Below are positions 1 to 6,977 of a stretch of DNA of 34,390 nucleotides, piece after piece. A program made the position numbers and the translations under genes. The stretch covers positions 1 through 34,390 of the forward strand of contig NZ_FPAI01000028.1 of assembly GCF_900116255.1 (NCBI RefSeq), written 5' to 3'. Every line of letters begins with the position of its first letter. The stretch's first letter is position 1. This DNA is from Halolactibacillus miurensis (lineage in GTDB: Bacteria > Bacillota > Bacilli > Bacillales > Amphibacillaceae). Below the pieces are notes generated by a model. The model did no database searches, was not told where the DNA came from, and was given only the letters and a program-made list of their open reading frames with translations.

Positions 1-174
1 TCGTTTAGGCTCATTCCTAAAGCAATATCAAATAGCATAAAAAATTTTTAAGACAAATATTGAAATTCTGGTCGTGTTTGATTTTTTAAAAAGAGTAATT
101 ATGAAATTGATTCACGTAATAAAAAAGAACAAATCAACGCCGTTAAAAGGAAAATAAAAGCGACGAAGGCGCGC

Positions 175-1530
175 TTGACGACACTTCAAAAAATAAAAGG
201 CTCTTTTGTCAAAGGAACACCGATGTTCAATAAGACATCACGTGAACAACAAAAAGGGGCCTTTTTTGTTGTGACATATAAGCATTCCACACGCTTATTT
301 TACTGTGCTTATGATTTTGAACATCAATACCTTGATGTTGAAATCAAACACCTAAAGTCTCGCTTCGGTCAGTTGAACTTTAAGAAAGATCGATATGAAA
401 AACAATTGATTCAATTGACAAACAAAGTGACGGGTGTGTGTTTCGGGAGTAAGAAACTCGCGCGCGGCCGGTTAACACAAACGTCTTATCACGCTCATCC
501 TGAGCGTTGGCAGAAAGATTGGGTAGCGGCGCGTTACGGTAAGATGACCATTTCAGGACGGAAAGACGCCAAATCAGGTAACTTTGTCTTTCATTATCAG
601 CCAGAGACGCATACCCTTACCTTTAAGGCGATCGACCAATGCATCATTCGTCTCGCTGACGTTGTTTTTCCTTATGGTCAAGATTATGTCAATCGTGCCA
701 TTCAGACACAAATGAACCTGAAAGATAAGAAAAAGTACGGGAAGCCTATTGGCTGGTCGCTTGAAGACCATGGTGACTACTATATCGTTAAATGCTTAAT
801 TGACGTACCAGCTACACCCTATCTGAATACCTCAACATCAACCGGTATGATTATGAATGTGAATCATCTCGCTGTCGCCAATGTCAACGATATTGGTCAA
901 TGTGTGGATGCCTTTACCCTCCCATTTAACTTAGAGGGTAAAACCAGTGGACAGCAGGCGAAAATAATAGAAGCAGAGGTTATTGCCCTCGTTGACTATG
1001 CCGTTAAACACCATAAACCACTTGCCATCGAAAGATTGGATACGACGCGGTCCAAAGTGTCGCGTCCTTATGGACATAAGAAAGCGAATCGTCGAATGAG
1101 TCAGTTTGCTTATCAAAAGATGATCCTAGCAATCCGATCAAGAGCTGAAAAAATGGGGGTCGCTGTCTACGTTGTTAACCCTGCTTATACCAGTCAAATT
1201 GGCAAGATGAAATATATGAAGCGGCTCGGTGTATCCATTCACATGGCAGCCGCTTATGTCATTGCCCGTCGGGCAATGGGCTTTAAAGAAAAACTCCCAC
1301 CGATGTTGTATTCACTTGTTCCAGAGCAGAAACAAGGTCTACATCATTGGGCGCAATGGGCGTATATGATGCGTACCCTGTCTTTTGTTAGAACCCATGC
1401 GTTCTACCAGACAGAACGATTCGACCAAAGCAAGTTGTGTTCCTGGGACACACTATTTCCCCAACATGCTTTAACAGATGTTGAGAAAATAGGTTTGCGG
1501 CGGTTGGAGAGTAGAAAAACCTATGCTTAG
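175..1530 (+). CDS. IS200/IS605-type TnpB-related protein, probably 5'-truncated and with a degenerate RuvC site
   Basis: This is a TnpB/OrfB-like protein of the variant family without a C-terminal zinc finger. Recognisable blocks are a Lys/Arg-rich coiled N-terminus, CFGSKKLARG (about residues 90-99), a RuvC-I-like block at 224-232, AIERLD (284-289) and the C-terminal VNPAYTSQIGKMKYMKRLG followed by HMAAAYVIARRAMGF (337-371). Canonical TnpB nucleases use an Asp in RuvC-I, a Glu in RuvC-II and an Asp in RuvC-III. Here the first is Ile226 (GMIMN instead of the usual GxDxN), the Glu is kept (E286), and the third region reads SIHMAAA without an Asp. The TTG start at 175 is not convincing. The frame is open back to 82 with family-like sequence (a basic helix), while stops at 49, 61 and 79 cut off the N-terminal 60-100 residues expected of the family. 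It is therefore a truncated pseudogene, or a nuclease-dead derivative. No tnpA is visible. Confidence 0.72.
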   Translation: MTTLQKIKGSFVKGTPMFNKTSREQQKGAFFVVTYKHSTRLFYCAYDFEHQYLDVEIKHLKSRFGQLNFKKDRYEKQLIQLTNKVTGVCFGSKKLARGRLTQTSYHAHPERWQKDWVAARYGKMTISGRKDAKSGNFVFHYQPETHTLTFKAIDQCIIRLADVVFPYGQDYVNRAIQTQMNLKDKKKYGKPIGWSLEDHGDYYIVKCLIDVPATPYLNTSTSTGMIMNVNHLAVANVNDIGQCVDAFTLPFNLEGKTSGQQAKIIEAEVIALVDYAVKHHKPLAIERLDTTRSKVSRPYGHKKANRRMSQFAYQKMILAIRSRAEKMGVAVYVVNPAYTSQIGKMKYMKRLGVSIHMAAAYVIARRAMGFKEKLPPMLYSLVPEQKQGLHHWAQWAYMMRTLSFVRTHAFYQTERFDQSKLCSWDTLFPQHALTDVEKIGLRRLESRKTYA

Positions 1531-1539
1531 TTGAATGAG

Positions 1540-1617
1540 CATGGGTCACCTTTGTGGTGTCCTTATGGAATCCCCTTCCTCAAACATTCGTGAGAATGTT
1601 AGGTGGGGGTAGTTCAA
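1540..1617 (+). mobile_element. Right-end structure of the IS200/IS605-like element (possible reRNA/omega-RNA scaffold)
   Basis: Directly after the tnpB-like stop codon the sequence can fold into nested stem-loops. AACATTC (1583-1589) pairs perfectly with GAATGTT (1594-1600) across a GTGA loop. It is enclosed by CCCC..CCT (1572-1580) pairing with AGG.GGGG (1601-1609). A weaker hairpin, GGTCACC/GGTGTCC, lies just upstream. The block ends in TAGTTCAA at 1617; a TTCAA/TCAA right-end cleavage motif is typical of IS608-like elements. In TnpB systems this 3' region is also transcribed as the guide RNA scaffold. The element boundary is inferred from the motif only. Confidence 0.5.
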
Positions 1618-1685
1618 TAACTCAACAATAGCGATTCTGCTTATTCACTTATCTAAACTAACGCACCATTTATCTGGATTAACTT

Positions 1686-2108
1686 TTAATTGATAAGTTC
1701 CTCAAAGAAGTTCTCTAATTCGGGCGCATCATCAAGGAATTCATACTGTAAATTACTTTCACCAACATCATATCTACTCACATATATTCTCCCATCTATG
1801 TAATTAATAATGATCGTTGCCCCTTCTACTGTATCAACAACTACTTGAGCATTAGAAAGCGGGACTTTTTCTTCTGAGATTTTCTGTGGGTCATACTGAT
1901 TAAACCATTCAACAATTTTTATACATTCACTTTTTGGTACTCTTTTTATATCTGTACCCTTTTCCCATAAGTGAATCGCCTCAACTTGATTTATTGTGAT
2001 AGGTTGATGAAAATTGGTTAATTCTTTATTTTGCTTATATTGACCCCACCAAAGTGCTGCTATTATTAAAAATACGACAACTGTAAGGATATACATTTTT
2101 CTTTTCAT
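1686..2108 (-). CDS. Hypothetical membrane-anchored extracytoplasmic protein, 140 aa
   Basis: I do not recognise a family. The protein starts MKRKMYILTVVVFLIIAALWW, a short basic stretch followed by one hydrophobic segment (about residues 5-22) with no cysteine lipobox, so it is most likely a signal anchor with the remaining 115 residues outside the membrane. The rest is a soluble, acidic alpha/beta-looking domain with a valine/isoleucine-rich strand region (AQVVVDTVEGATIIINYIDG) and an acidic C-terminal helix (ELENFFEEL). A GGAGCGG ribosome binding site precedes the ATG. It appears monocistronic, lying between the IS right end and a poorly coding 350-base gap. Placement next to an IS element would be consistent with accessory DNA, but nothing in the protein shows transfer. 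Confidence 0.7.
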   Translation of the reverse strand: MKRKMYILTVVVFLIIAALWWGQYKQNKELTNFHQPITINQVEAIHLWEKGTDIKRVPKSECIKIVEWFNQYDPQKISEEKVPLSNAQVVVDTVEGATIIINYIDGRIYVSRYDVGESNLQYEFLDDAPELENFFEELIN

Positions 2109-2458
2109 ATTTACCGCTCCATTATTAATTATAACCAGTTCGTTAGTTGAACAAGTAATAACAGTTAATTTTATCTAATCTAAGTGTATCATAGCGTTCA
2201 GTTTTCGCACCAAATTCCTTTTAATAATTATTTTTCTATATCCGTTTTGATTCTCTAGTGTTAAATACTTAAAACCATATAAGATAATTGTCCACATGTT
2301 TAATTACAACAGCATAAAATCTCTGTATACATTCTTTTAAATGGCTTGATTTAACTTTTCCTTTTGTTAATCTATCCATTTCTAATCCTCTAAAAAAATC
2401 AATGAGTCACAATCAATCTCCATTTGACAAAGAACCCATTTTTTTAATTTAACAACAT
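2109..2458. other. Gene-poor AT-rich intergenic stretch
   Basis: Between the 140-aa hypothetical gene and the PfpI-like gene there is no long ORF. A TATAAT (minus strand, 2133-2138) about 25 bases upstream of the 2108 start could be the -10 of that gene, with no good -35. The only candidate coding sequence is the 36-codon ORF listed separately at 2269-2379. No repeat or RNA gene was recognised. Confidence 0.5.
2269..2379 (-). CDS. Possible small ORF of 36 codons, unrecognised
   Basis: An ATG at 2379 is preceded by AGAGG with a 7-8 base gap and opens a 36-codon frame beginning MDRLTKGKVKSSHLKE and ending NYLIWF. It is basic, with one cysteine and a hydrophobic middle. The support is only the ribosome binding site and the continuous frame. 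It might be a real small protein, the relic of a decayed gene, or chance. Confidence 0.25.
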   Translation of the reverse strand: MDRLTKGKVKSSHLKECIQRFYAVVIKHVDNYLIWF

Positions 2459-2496
2459 AAAAAGACCGATAGGCTCTAAACCTATCGATCCATTTT
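2459..2496 (-). terminator. Rho-independent terminator of the PfpI-like gene
   Basis: GACCGATAGG (2464-2473) pairs with CCTATCGATC (2481-2490) with one mismatch. On the minus strand the stem is followed by TTTTT. The stem starts within 7 bases of the stop codon at 2497. A T-run also flanks the other side, so it may work in both directions. Confidence 0.8.
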
Positions 2497-3027
2497 TTAT
2501 AAATCTTTAACGACCGCTTCGATAATTGTTTCCATATACTGCGGCAAGTCACTTGGTCTCCGACTAGAAATAATATGCCCCGATTTGACGACTGGTTCAT
2601 CAATCCAGGTGGCACCCGCATTTTTTAAATCATCGATAAGCGCTGGTGTACTTGTCATTGTTACATCCCTAACAATATCAGCTGAGATCAGCACCCAACC
2701 TGCATGACAAATCTGACCAATCACTTTCTTATCTTGATCCATCGCTTTGACAATATTCAACACACTGTCGTAACGGCGCAGTTTATCTGGCGCCCAGCCA
2801 CCTGGGACGAGTAACACATCATAATCCGCTGGGTCAATATCTTCAAAGGCATGCGTTGATTCACACGGCACACCGTACTTCCCAGTGTAGACTTTACCTT
2901 TTTCCGTACCAGCAATATCGACCGTAGCCCCAGCTTCTCGCATTCTTAGGACAGGGTACCATAATTCTAAATCTTCAAACGCTTCGTCAACAACTTGTAA
3001 CACGCGTGTATCTTTTAACTTCATCAC
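2497..3027 (-). CDS. DJ-1/PfpI superfamily protein (YfkM/PfpI-like protease or deglycase)
   Basis: A 176-residue single-domain class I glutamine amidotransferase-like fold. The nucleophile elbow GQICHAGW holds Cys107-His108, and the N-terminal acidic partner is in the FEDLEL segment (Glu18). DYDVLLVPGGWAPDKLR (69-85) is the typical PfpI second-strand motif. Members of this family are general stress proteins described as intracellular cysteine peptidases or protein/nucleotide deglycases acting on glyoxal adducts; which activity applies cannot be read from sequence. The start is either GTG at 3027 or ATG at 3024, both behind a strong TAAGGAGG. The gene lies 81 bases downstream of thiE on the same strand without a clear terminator between them, but a link to thiamine metabolism is not expected. 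Confidence 0.88.
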   Translation of the reverse strand: MMKLKDTRVLQVVDEAFEDLELWYPVLRMREAGATVDIAGTEKGKVYTGKYGVPCESTHAFEDIDPADYDVLLVPGGWAPDKLRRYDSVLNIVKAMDQDKKVIGQICHAGWVLISADIVRDVTMTSTPALIDDLKNAGATWIDEPVVKSGHIISSRRPSDLPQYMETIIEAVVKDL

Positions 3028-3108
3028 ACTTTAGCCTCCTTAAGTTTTGTCGCTCTTCTTTATGTTTAACCGTAAAATACCCGAGTTAAACTCCACCTTT
3101 TGTTGGAT

Positions 3109-3744
3109 TTAATTGTATGACGAAAGAAATGATATAACACTAGCCGAAACATCTTGTTGGTAACCAATCTCTGAAATAACCGCCGCGCCATCAATATGAT
3201 ACTTCTTTAACCGAGGCATATCTCTGGCCCTTAAGCCACCAATCGCAACTATAGGGGTATCTCCTACATGATCTTTAATTGCTTTTAACCTTGAAAATCC
3301 AATGGGTATTTTTGCATCTGCTTTAGTTAAGGTTGGATAAATTGGACCTACCCCAATATAGTCAGCGCCTCGTTTTTTTGCTATGATTGCTTCTTCAAGA
3401 TTCGTTGCCGATATCCCGATAAACATCTCTTTTGGCAACACGGCTCTTGCTTGTTCAATCGACACATCATCTTGACCGAGATGAACGCCATCAGCACCTA
3501 GTGCCATCGCCAGTTCAAGATCATCATTCACAACAAATGGTACACGATATTGTCTACATAACGCTTTCACTTTATATCCGTATTCAATAAGGGCAGTACC
3601 CTTGAGCGCAAAGGGACCTTTCTCTCGTAACTGAAACATTGTCACCCCACTCTTAAGTGCTGCCTCAATAATCGGTAAACTAGCTTCTTCTATATAAGCC
3701 TCACCAAAAATAAAATATAACCTCAACCATTCACGCTGAAACAT
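3109..3744 (-). CDS. thiE: Thiamine-phosphate synthase
   Basis: ThiE joins hydroxymethylpyrimidine diphosphate to thiazole phosphate to make thiamine monophosphate in the cytoplasm. The 211-residue TIM barrel shows the family motifs FQLREKG (pyrimidine-diphosphate contact), VVNDDLELAMALGADGVHLG (Mg and diphosphate binding Asp residues), IGISATN, ADYIGVGPIYPT and VAIGGL near the C-terminus. Length is normal. Its ATG overlaps the thiM stop codon by one base, so it is translationally coupled as the last gene of the thiD-thiM-thiE operon. Expression should follow the TPP riboswitch at 5490-5578. Confidence 0.95.
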   Translation of the reverse strand: MFQREWLRLYFIFGEAYIEEASLPIIEAALKSGVTMFQLREKGPFALKGTALIEYGYKVKALCRQYRVPFVVNDDLELAMALGADGVHLGQDDVSIEQARAVLPKEMFIGISATNLEEAIIAKKRGADYIGVGPIYPTLTKADAKIPIGFSRLKAIKDHVGDTPIVAIGGLRARDMPRLKKYHIDGAAVISEIGYQQDVSASVISFLSSYN

Positions 3745-4532
3745 TAGCTACTCACCTCAATCACAGCTTGTTTTTTCCATTCAGAAATACTCAGGGTAGC
3801 TAAACAATCGATAAAATGCATTTGAAAAGAACCTGGTAGTTCGCTTCTTTCTGCCGCTACCTCACTTGCGACAGTATAAAAACTGACTGCTTCTGCCGCA
3901 GCTTCGATATAATGATCATCATCAGCTACGGCTAAAAAAGCGGCGATGACAGAGGTAAGTAAACACCCCGTCCCAGTGACCTGTTTTAGTATTGGCGAGC
4001 CGTTTTTCAATCGGTAAAGTGTTTTGCCACTATAAATCATATCTTCTTTCCCCGTCACAACAACCGGGATACGATAGCGCCGATAGAAGGCTCTCGCAAT
4101 CGTCCCTACATCCGTATCAATATCCCCTTCGACACCCTTACCAGCTTGTTTAAGTGAGACAAGGGTCATAATTTCTGCCGCATTGCCTCTGATGAAACTA
4201 ATCTTTAACGTCTCAAGTAAATGTGTAACGACACGCATCCGGTAATTTGAAGCGCCAACACCAACGGGATCTAACACAATAGGAATCCCTTTTTCCTGAG
4301 CTTTTCTTCCCGCTACTTGCATCGCCTGAAACACCGGTTCTGTGATTGTACCGATATTCAAAACAAGCGCATCTGAAATATTTATAATGTCATCCATTTC
4401 TTCTTTTTCATGCGCCATAAGCGGCGAAGCACCGAGGGCATAAAGCCCGTTTGCGGTAACATTCATCACGACTTGATTCGTGATGTTGTGAATGAGAGGT
4501 GCGCGTTCTTTTACTAATTCTAAGTAATGCAT
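3744..4532 (-). CDS. thiM: Hydroxyethylthiazole kinase
   Basis: ThiM phosphorylates 4-methyl-5-(2-hydroxyethyl)thiazole with ATP, feeding salvaged thiazole to ThiE. The N-terminal HNITNQVVMNVTANGLYALGASPLMA block, LVLNIGT, the substrate/ATP-site segment VLDPVGVGAS and the anion-hole motif VTGTGCLLTS (catalytic Cys region, about residues 190-199) are all present. Length (262 aa) is usual. It shares single A bases with both neighbours (thiD TAA/ATG and thiM TAA/ATG), so the three genes form a tightly coupled salvage cassette. Confidence 0.95.
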   Translation of the reverse strand: MHYLELVKERAPLIHNITNQVVMNVTANGLYALGASPLMAHEKEEMDDIINISDALVLNIGTITEPVFQAMQVAGRKAQEKGIPIVLDPVGVGASNYRMRVVTHLLETLKISFIRGNAAEIMTLVSLKQAGKGVEGDIDTDVGTIARAFYRRYRIPVVVTGKEDMIYSGKTLYRLKNGSPILKQVTGTGCLLTSVIAAFLAVADDDHYIEAAAEAVSFYTVASEVAAERSELPGSFQMHFIDCLATLSISEWKKQAVIEVSS

Positions 4533-5380
4533 TATACCTCACCCCCTCTAGTATCTTGACAAGTGTTTATGTCATTGGGTACCCCTTTTAACCGGTAACC
4601 AAAATGATTCGTCGGCCCGTTACCACGTCCGAGGTCAATCCCGTAAAAAATTGCAGCATGAATAAACGCTTTTCCTAAACTGACCGCATCAAGCATCGAT
4701 TGACCTTTCGCAAGTTCTGCGGTAATAACCGCACTATACGTGCAACCTGTCCCATGTGTATGTTTCGTCTTGACTCTTTCTTTCGTTAAATAGTGCACTA
4801 CGCCCCCGTCATAAAAGACATCAGTAGCTTCCTCAGTTAAATGCCCACCTTTTACAACTGCAGCGCTGGCACCTAACACATGCACCAGATCTTTCGCGGC
4901 TTGTGTCATCTCCTCTAACGTTGTAATCGAACGGTCCAATAACAAACTTGCTTCTTTTAAATTCGGTGTCACAAGTGTTGCTTTTGGAATTAATACTTCC
5001 CGAATAACCGCACGAGAACTCTCTTCCATTAAGACATCGCCACTCGTTGCGACCATGACTGGGTCTAATACATACGGAATATCGGGGTATTTTGTTAAAT
5101 AGTCACCAATCAATCTCATCATTTCTTCGGTCGCAATCATGCCTGTCTTTATCGCATCTGGTTGAATATCATCAAAGACACAGGCCAGTTGCCTGTCAAT
5201 CATCTCAATTGGTTGATGATGAATTAACGATACACATTGCGTATTTTGCGCAACAACAGACGTAACCACACTCATACCGTAGACACAACGTTCTTCAAAT
5301 GACTTGAGGTCCGCTTGAATACCCGCACCTCCTGTTGGATCGGTCCCGGCAATCGTTAATGCTGTTTGAACTTTTTTCAT
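4532..5380 (-). CDS. thiD: Hydroxymethylpyrimidine/phosphomethylpyrimidine kinase
   Basis: ThiD carries out two sequential ATP-dependent phosphorylations of HMP to HMP diphosphate. From the chosen start the protein is 282 aa. It opens with ALTIAGTDPTGGAGIQADLKSF, a PfkB/ribokinase-like substrate loop, and carries LDPVMVATSG and the anion hole HTHGTGCTYSA near the C-terminus. An in-frame ORF extends upstream to 5482, but those 34 codons run through the terminator of the riboswitch leader, and the ATG at 5380 has a proper AAGGAGTGGAG site, so 5380 is preferred. It is the first gene of the operon. ThiD, ThiM and ThiE suffice for salvage of HMP and thiazole; no de novo genes (thiC, thiG) are in this window. 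Confidence 0.95.
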   Translation of the reverse strand: MKKVQTALTIAGTDPTGGAGIQADLKSFEERCVYGMSVVTSVVAQNTQCVSLIHHQPIEMIDRQLACVFDDIQPDAIKTGMIATEEMMRLIGDYLTKYPDIPYVLDPVMVATSGDVLMEESSRAVIREVLIPKATLVTPNLKEASLLLDRSITTLEEMTQAAKDLVHVLGASAAVVKGGHLTEEATDVFYDGGVVHYLTKERVKTKHTHGTGCTYSAVITAELAKGQSMLDAVSLGKAFIHAAIFYGIDLGRGNGPTNHFGYRLKGVPNDINTCQDTRGGEV

Positions 5381-5402
5381 TTTCTCCACTCCTTGTAGAC
5401 GC

Positions 5403-5435
5403 AAAAAACCGCTCCTCATAGGTCGAGGAACGGTT
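5403..5435 (-). terminator. Riboswitch expression-platform terminator
   Basis: On the minus strand AACCGTTCCTC pairs with GAGGAGCGGTT (one G-U) and is followed by TTTTTT. It sits between the TPP aptamer and thiD, where a transcription-attenuation switch would place it. Confidence 0.88.
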
Positions 5436-5489
5436 GTGAGTGTATGATTAAAACGAACGCCAATAAAGACGCTAGGTTTCACAAGAGTC

Positions 5490-5578
5490 CCACTTCCCTA
5501 CGTTGGTACTAACCAAATCAGGTTCAAAGGGACCAAAGTGATTCACTTTATCTCAGCACACATGTGCGCCCCTAGCGG
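5490..5578 (-). ncRNA. TPP riboswitch (THI element) aptamer
   Basis: Read on the minus strand, the conserved thi-box features are all present: the P1 strands CCGCT (5' side) and AGTGG (3' side), GGGGCGC, the pyrimidine-sensing core CTGAGATAAA, CCCTTTGAACCTGATTTGG and the closing ACGTAGGGAAG. The element lies about 110 bases upstream of thiD, with an intrinsic terminator between. Known behaviour of this class is that TPP binding stabilises the aptamer and lets the terminator form, switching off thiDME. Confidence 0.95.
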
Positions 5579-5605
5579 TTTCATCCGTATTTATTTGTTA
5601 ACTTA

Positions 5606-5634
5606 ACCATAGTGAATATGAGAAAGTTTGTCAA
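5606..5634 (-). promoter_or_regulatory. Sigma-A promoter of the thi operon
   Basis: On the minus strand TTGACA (5634-5629) is followed after exactly 17 bases by TATGGT (5611-5606). The -35 hexamer begins 2 bases after the lepB stop codon. Transcription would start near 5599, some 20 bases before the aptamer. Confidence 0.75.
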
Positions 5635-5636
5635 GC

Positions 5637-6173
5637 TTATTGAAGCAAGCCAATATCTTCTGGCGGCCAAATCCGAAAGACGATTTCACCAATCACACTG
5701 TCTTCTTCAATCACACCAAAATAACGACTATCCCGGCTATCCGGTCGATTATCTCCTAAGACAAAATACATCCCTTCAGGTACTTCCGTTAAGCCTAATT
5801 CATTCATACTAAAATCATCGGTATACGTGTAGCCATCCAACTGACTTAAGACATCTTCTAAATAGACTTCTGGATAACTGACCCCGTTAATGAATAACAC
5901 ATCATCTTTTACTTCAACATAGTCACCCGGTAACCCAATGATGCGCTTCACATAATTCTCTTCAATAACTGAATCAGGTGCAACAAAAGCGATTTGGTCA
6001 AACCGTTCTAACTCGCCCAATTTACTTATAATAATTCGGTCACCATCATGCAAGGTCGGTTCCATTGACGTTCCTTTAACAACAGACGGCGTCATCACAA
6101 ATTCTCTCACGACAAGCACAATCACCAATGCAATCACAATGGCTTTGATCCAGGAAATCAATTCTTTTACCAT
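5637..6173 (-). CDS. lepB: Type I signal peptidase
   Basis: This enzyme removes signal peptides from secreted proteins at the outer face of the membrane. The 178-residue protein has one N-terminal membrane segment (about residues 8-25) and an extracytoplasmic Ser/Lys catalytic domain. Box B GTSMEPTL carries Ser36, box D NYVKRIIGLPGD carries Lys76, and box E GDNRPDSRDSRYFG is complete. It belongs to the short Gram-positive SipS/SipT type. It seems to be transcribed alone from a promoter near 6202-6230. Its stop codon abuts the promoter of the thi operon, with no terminator in between, so read-through into the riboswitch leader is possible. Confidence 0.95.
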   Translation of the reverse strand: MVKELISWIKAIVIALVIVLVVREFVMTPSVVKGTSMEPTLHDGDRIIISKLGELERFDQIAFVAPDSVIEENYVKRIIGLPGDYVEVKDDVLFINGVSYPEVYLEDVLSQLDGYTYTDDFSMNELGLTEVPEGMYFVLGDNRPDSRDSRYFGVIEEDSVIGEIVFRIWPPEDIGLLQ

Positions 6174-6201
6174 CTCTAACCCTCATTTATCTTTTTTTCT
6201 T

Positions 6202-6230
6202 ATTATACGCGCTTTCCATAAGAAAATCCA
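6202..6230 (-). promoter_or_regulatory. Candidate promoter of lepB
   Basis: Minus-strand TATAAT (6207-6202) with a weak -35 TGGATT (6230-6225) at 17 bases spacing, about 30 bases before the lepB start. The -10 is consensus; the -35 is poor. Confidence 0.5.
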
Positions 6231-6248
6231 TGATTTCACTGAACAGAC

Positions 6249-6280
6249 AAAAAACCTCATGCGTAGAAAGCACGAGATTT
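6249..6280 (-). terminator. Terminator at the end of the fructan operon
   Basis: On the minus strand CTCGTGC pairs with GCATGAG (one G-U) around a 7-base loop, then GGTTTTTT follows. It lies about 70 bases after the DUF624 stop codon and separates the operon from lepB. Confidence 0.8.
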
Positions 6281-6352
6281 TAATTTGACTATTTAATTTA
6301 TGACGTAACCTTTTGATCATCACTCACTATTCATTACGTGATACCACTCAAT

Positions 6353-6958
6353 CTAATCATCCACTTTTAAAAAATGTGTGGCTGCGACTCTCATGAGAAC
6401 ATATGCCATTAAACTGACGCCAAGTAACAAGAATAACGCCGCATAAGCCAACATCACTTGAGCTAACACATAGACTAGACCGACAGATATAATCGTTTGA
6501 ATCGGTCTTGCGACAGAATAAATAAGCGCGACTTTTGGATAATCTCGTAAAGGAAAATGATAGTGAACAAATACCGGAAATACCGTCATCAAACTTAATA
6601 TAACGATAGCGGTTAGAAGAATAATGATAAAGAAATAGCCTTTTGAAAATAAGGCGTGATCGATTAATAAGGCCACGCGGTAATTACCATAGAGTATCGC
6701 CACGGCTAATACATACAGGTAACCTAACAGATTTGCTTTCAATAGATTTTCTTTATAACTCTTCCAATATTTTTTGAACACATCATCGTCATCTTTAAAG
6801 ACAATCATTTGTCTTAAAACGTAGAAAAGGGCTGCTAAACTAGGGAAAAAGCCGATAATACCTAGCCCCAATACACTCCCTAACCAAAAACAGATATTTA
6901 ATAGAATGAGGTGGAAACCAAGTGTACCTACTTTTATAAACCAGCTTTGACGATACAT
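6353..6958 (-). CDS. DUF624 (YesL-like) membrane protein
   Basis: A 201-residue integral membrane protein with about five hydrophobic segments, opening with MYRQSWFIKVGTLGFHLILLNICFW and a central basic loop (FKKYWKSYKENLLKAN). This matches the DUF624/YesL family, whose members are repeatedly found beside CUT1 sugar transporters of the LplABC/YtcPQ kind and whose biochemical role is not known. Here it is the last gene of the fructan operon, 19 bases after fructokinase. The linkage suggests an accessory role in uptake, perhaps in transporter assembly; that is inference. Confidence 0.85.
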   Translation of the reverse strand: MYRQSWFIKVGTLGFHLILLNICFWLGSVLGLGIIGFFPSLAALFYVLRQMIVFKDDDDVFKKYWKSYKENLLKANLLGYLYVLAVAILYGNYRVALLIDHALFSKGYFFIIILLTAIVILSLMTVFPVFVHYHFPLRDYPKVALIYSVARPIQTIISVGLVYVLAQVMLAYAALFLLLGVSLMAYVLMRVAATHFLKVDD

Positions 6959-6977
6959 TTTAGTCCACCTCTTTCCA

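Noticed and set aside
2382-2621. 79-codon minus-strand ORF overlapping the PfpI 3' end
   Set aside because: It overlaps a well-supported gene in another frame and runs through its terminator.
5381-5482. 34-codon N-terminal extension of ThiD
   Set aside because: It runs through the riboswitch terminator, has no family-like sequence, and a good ribosome binding site precedes the ATG at 5380.
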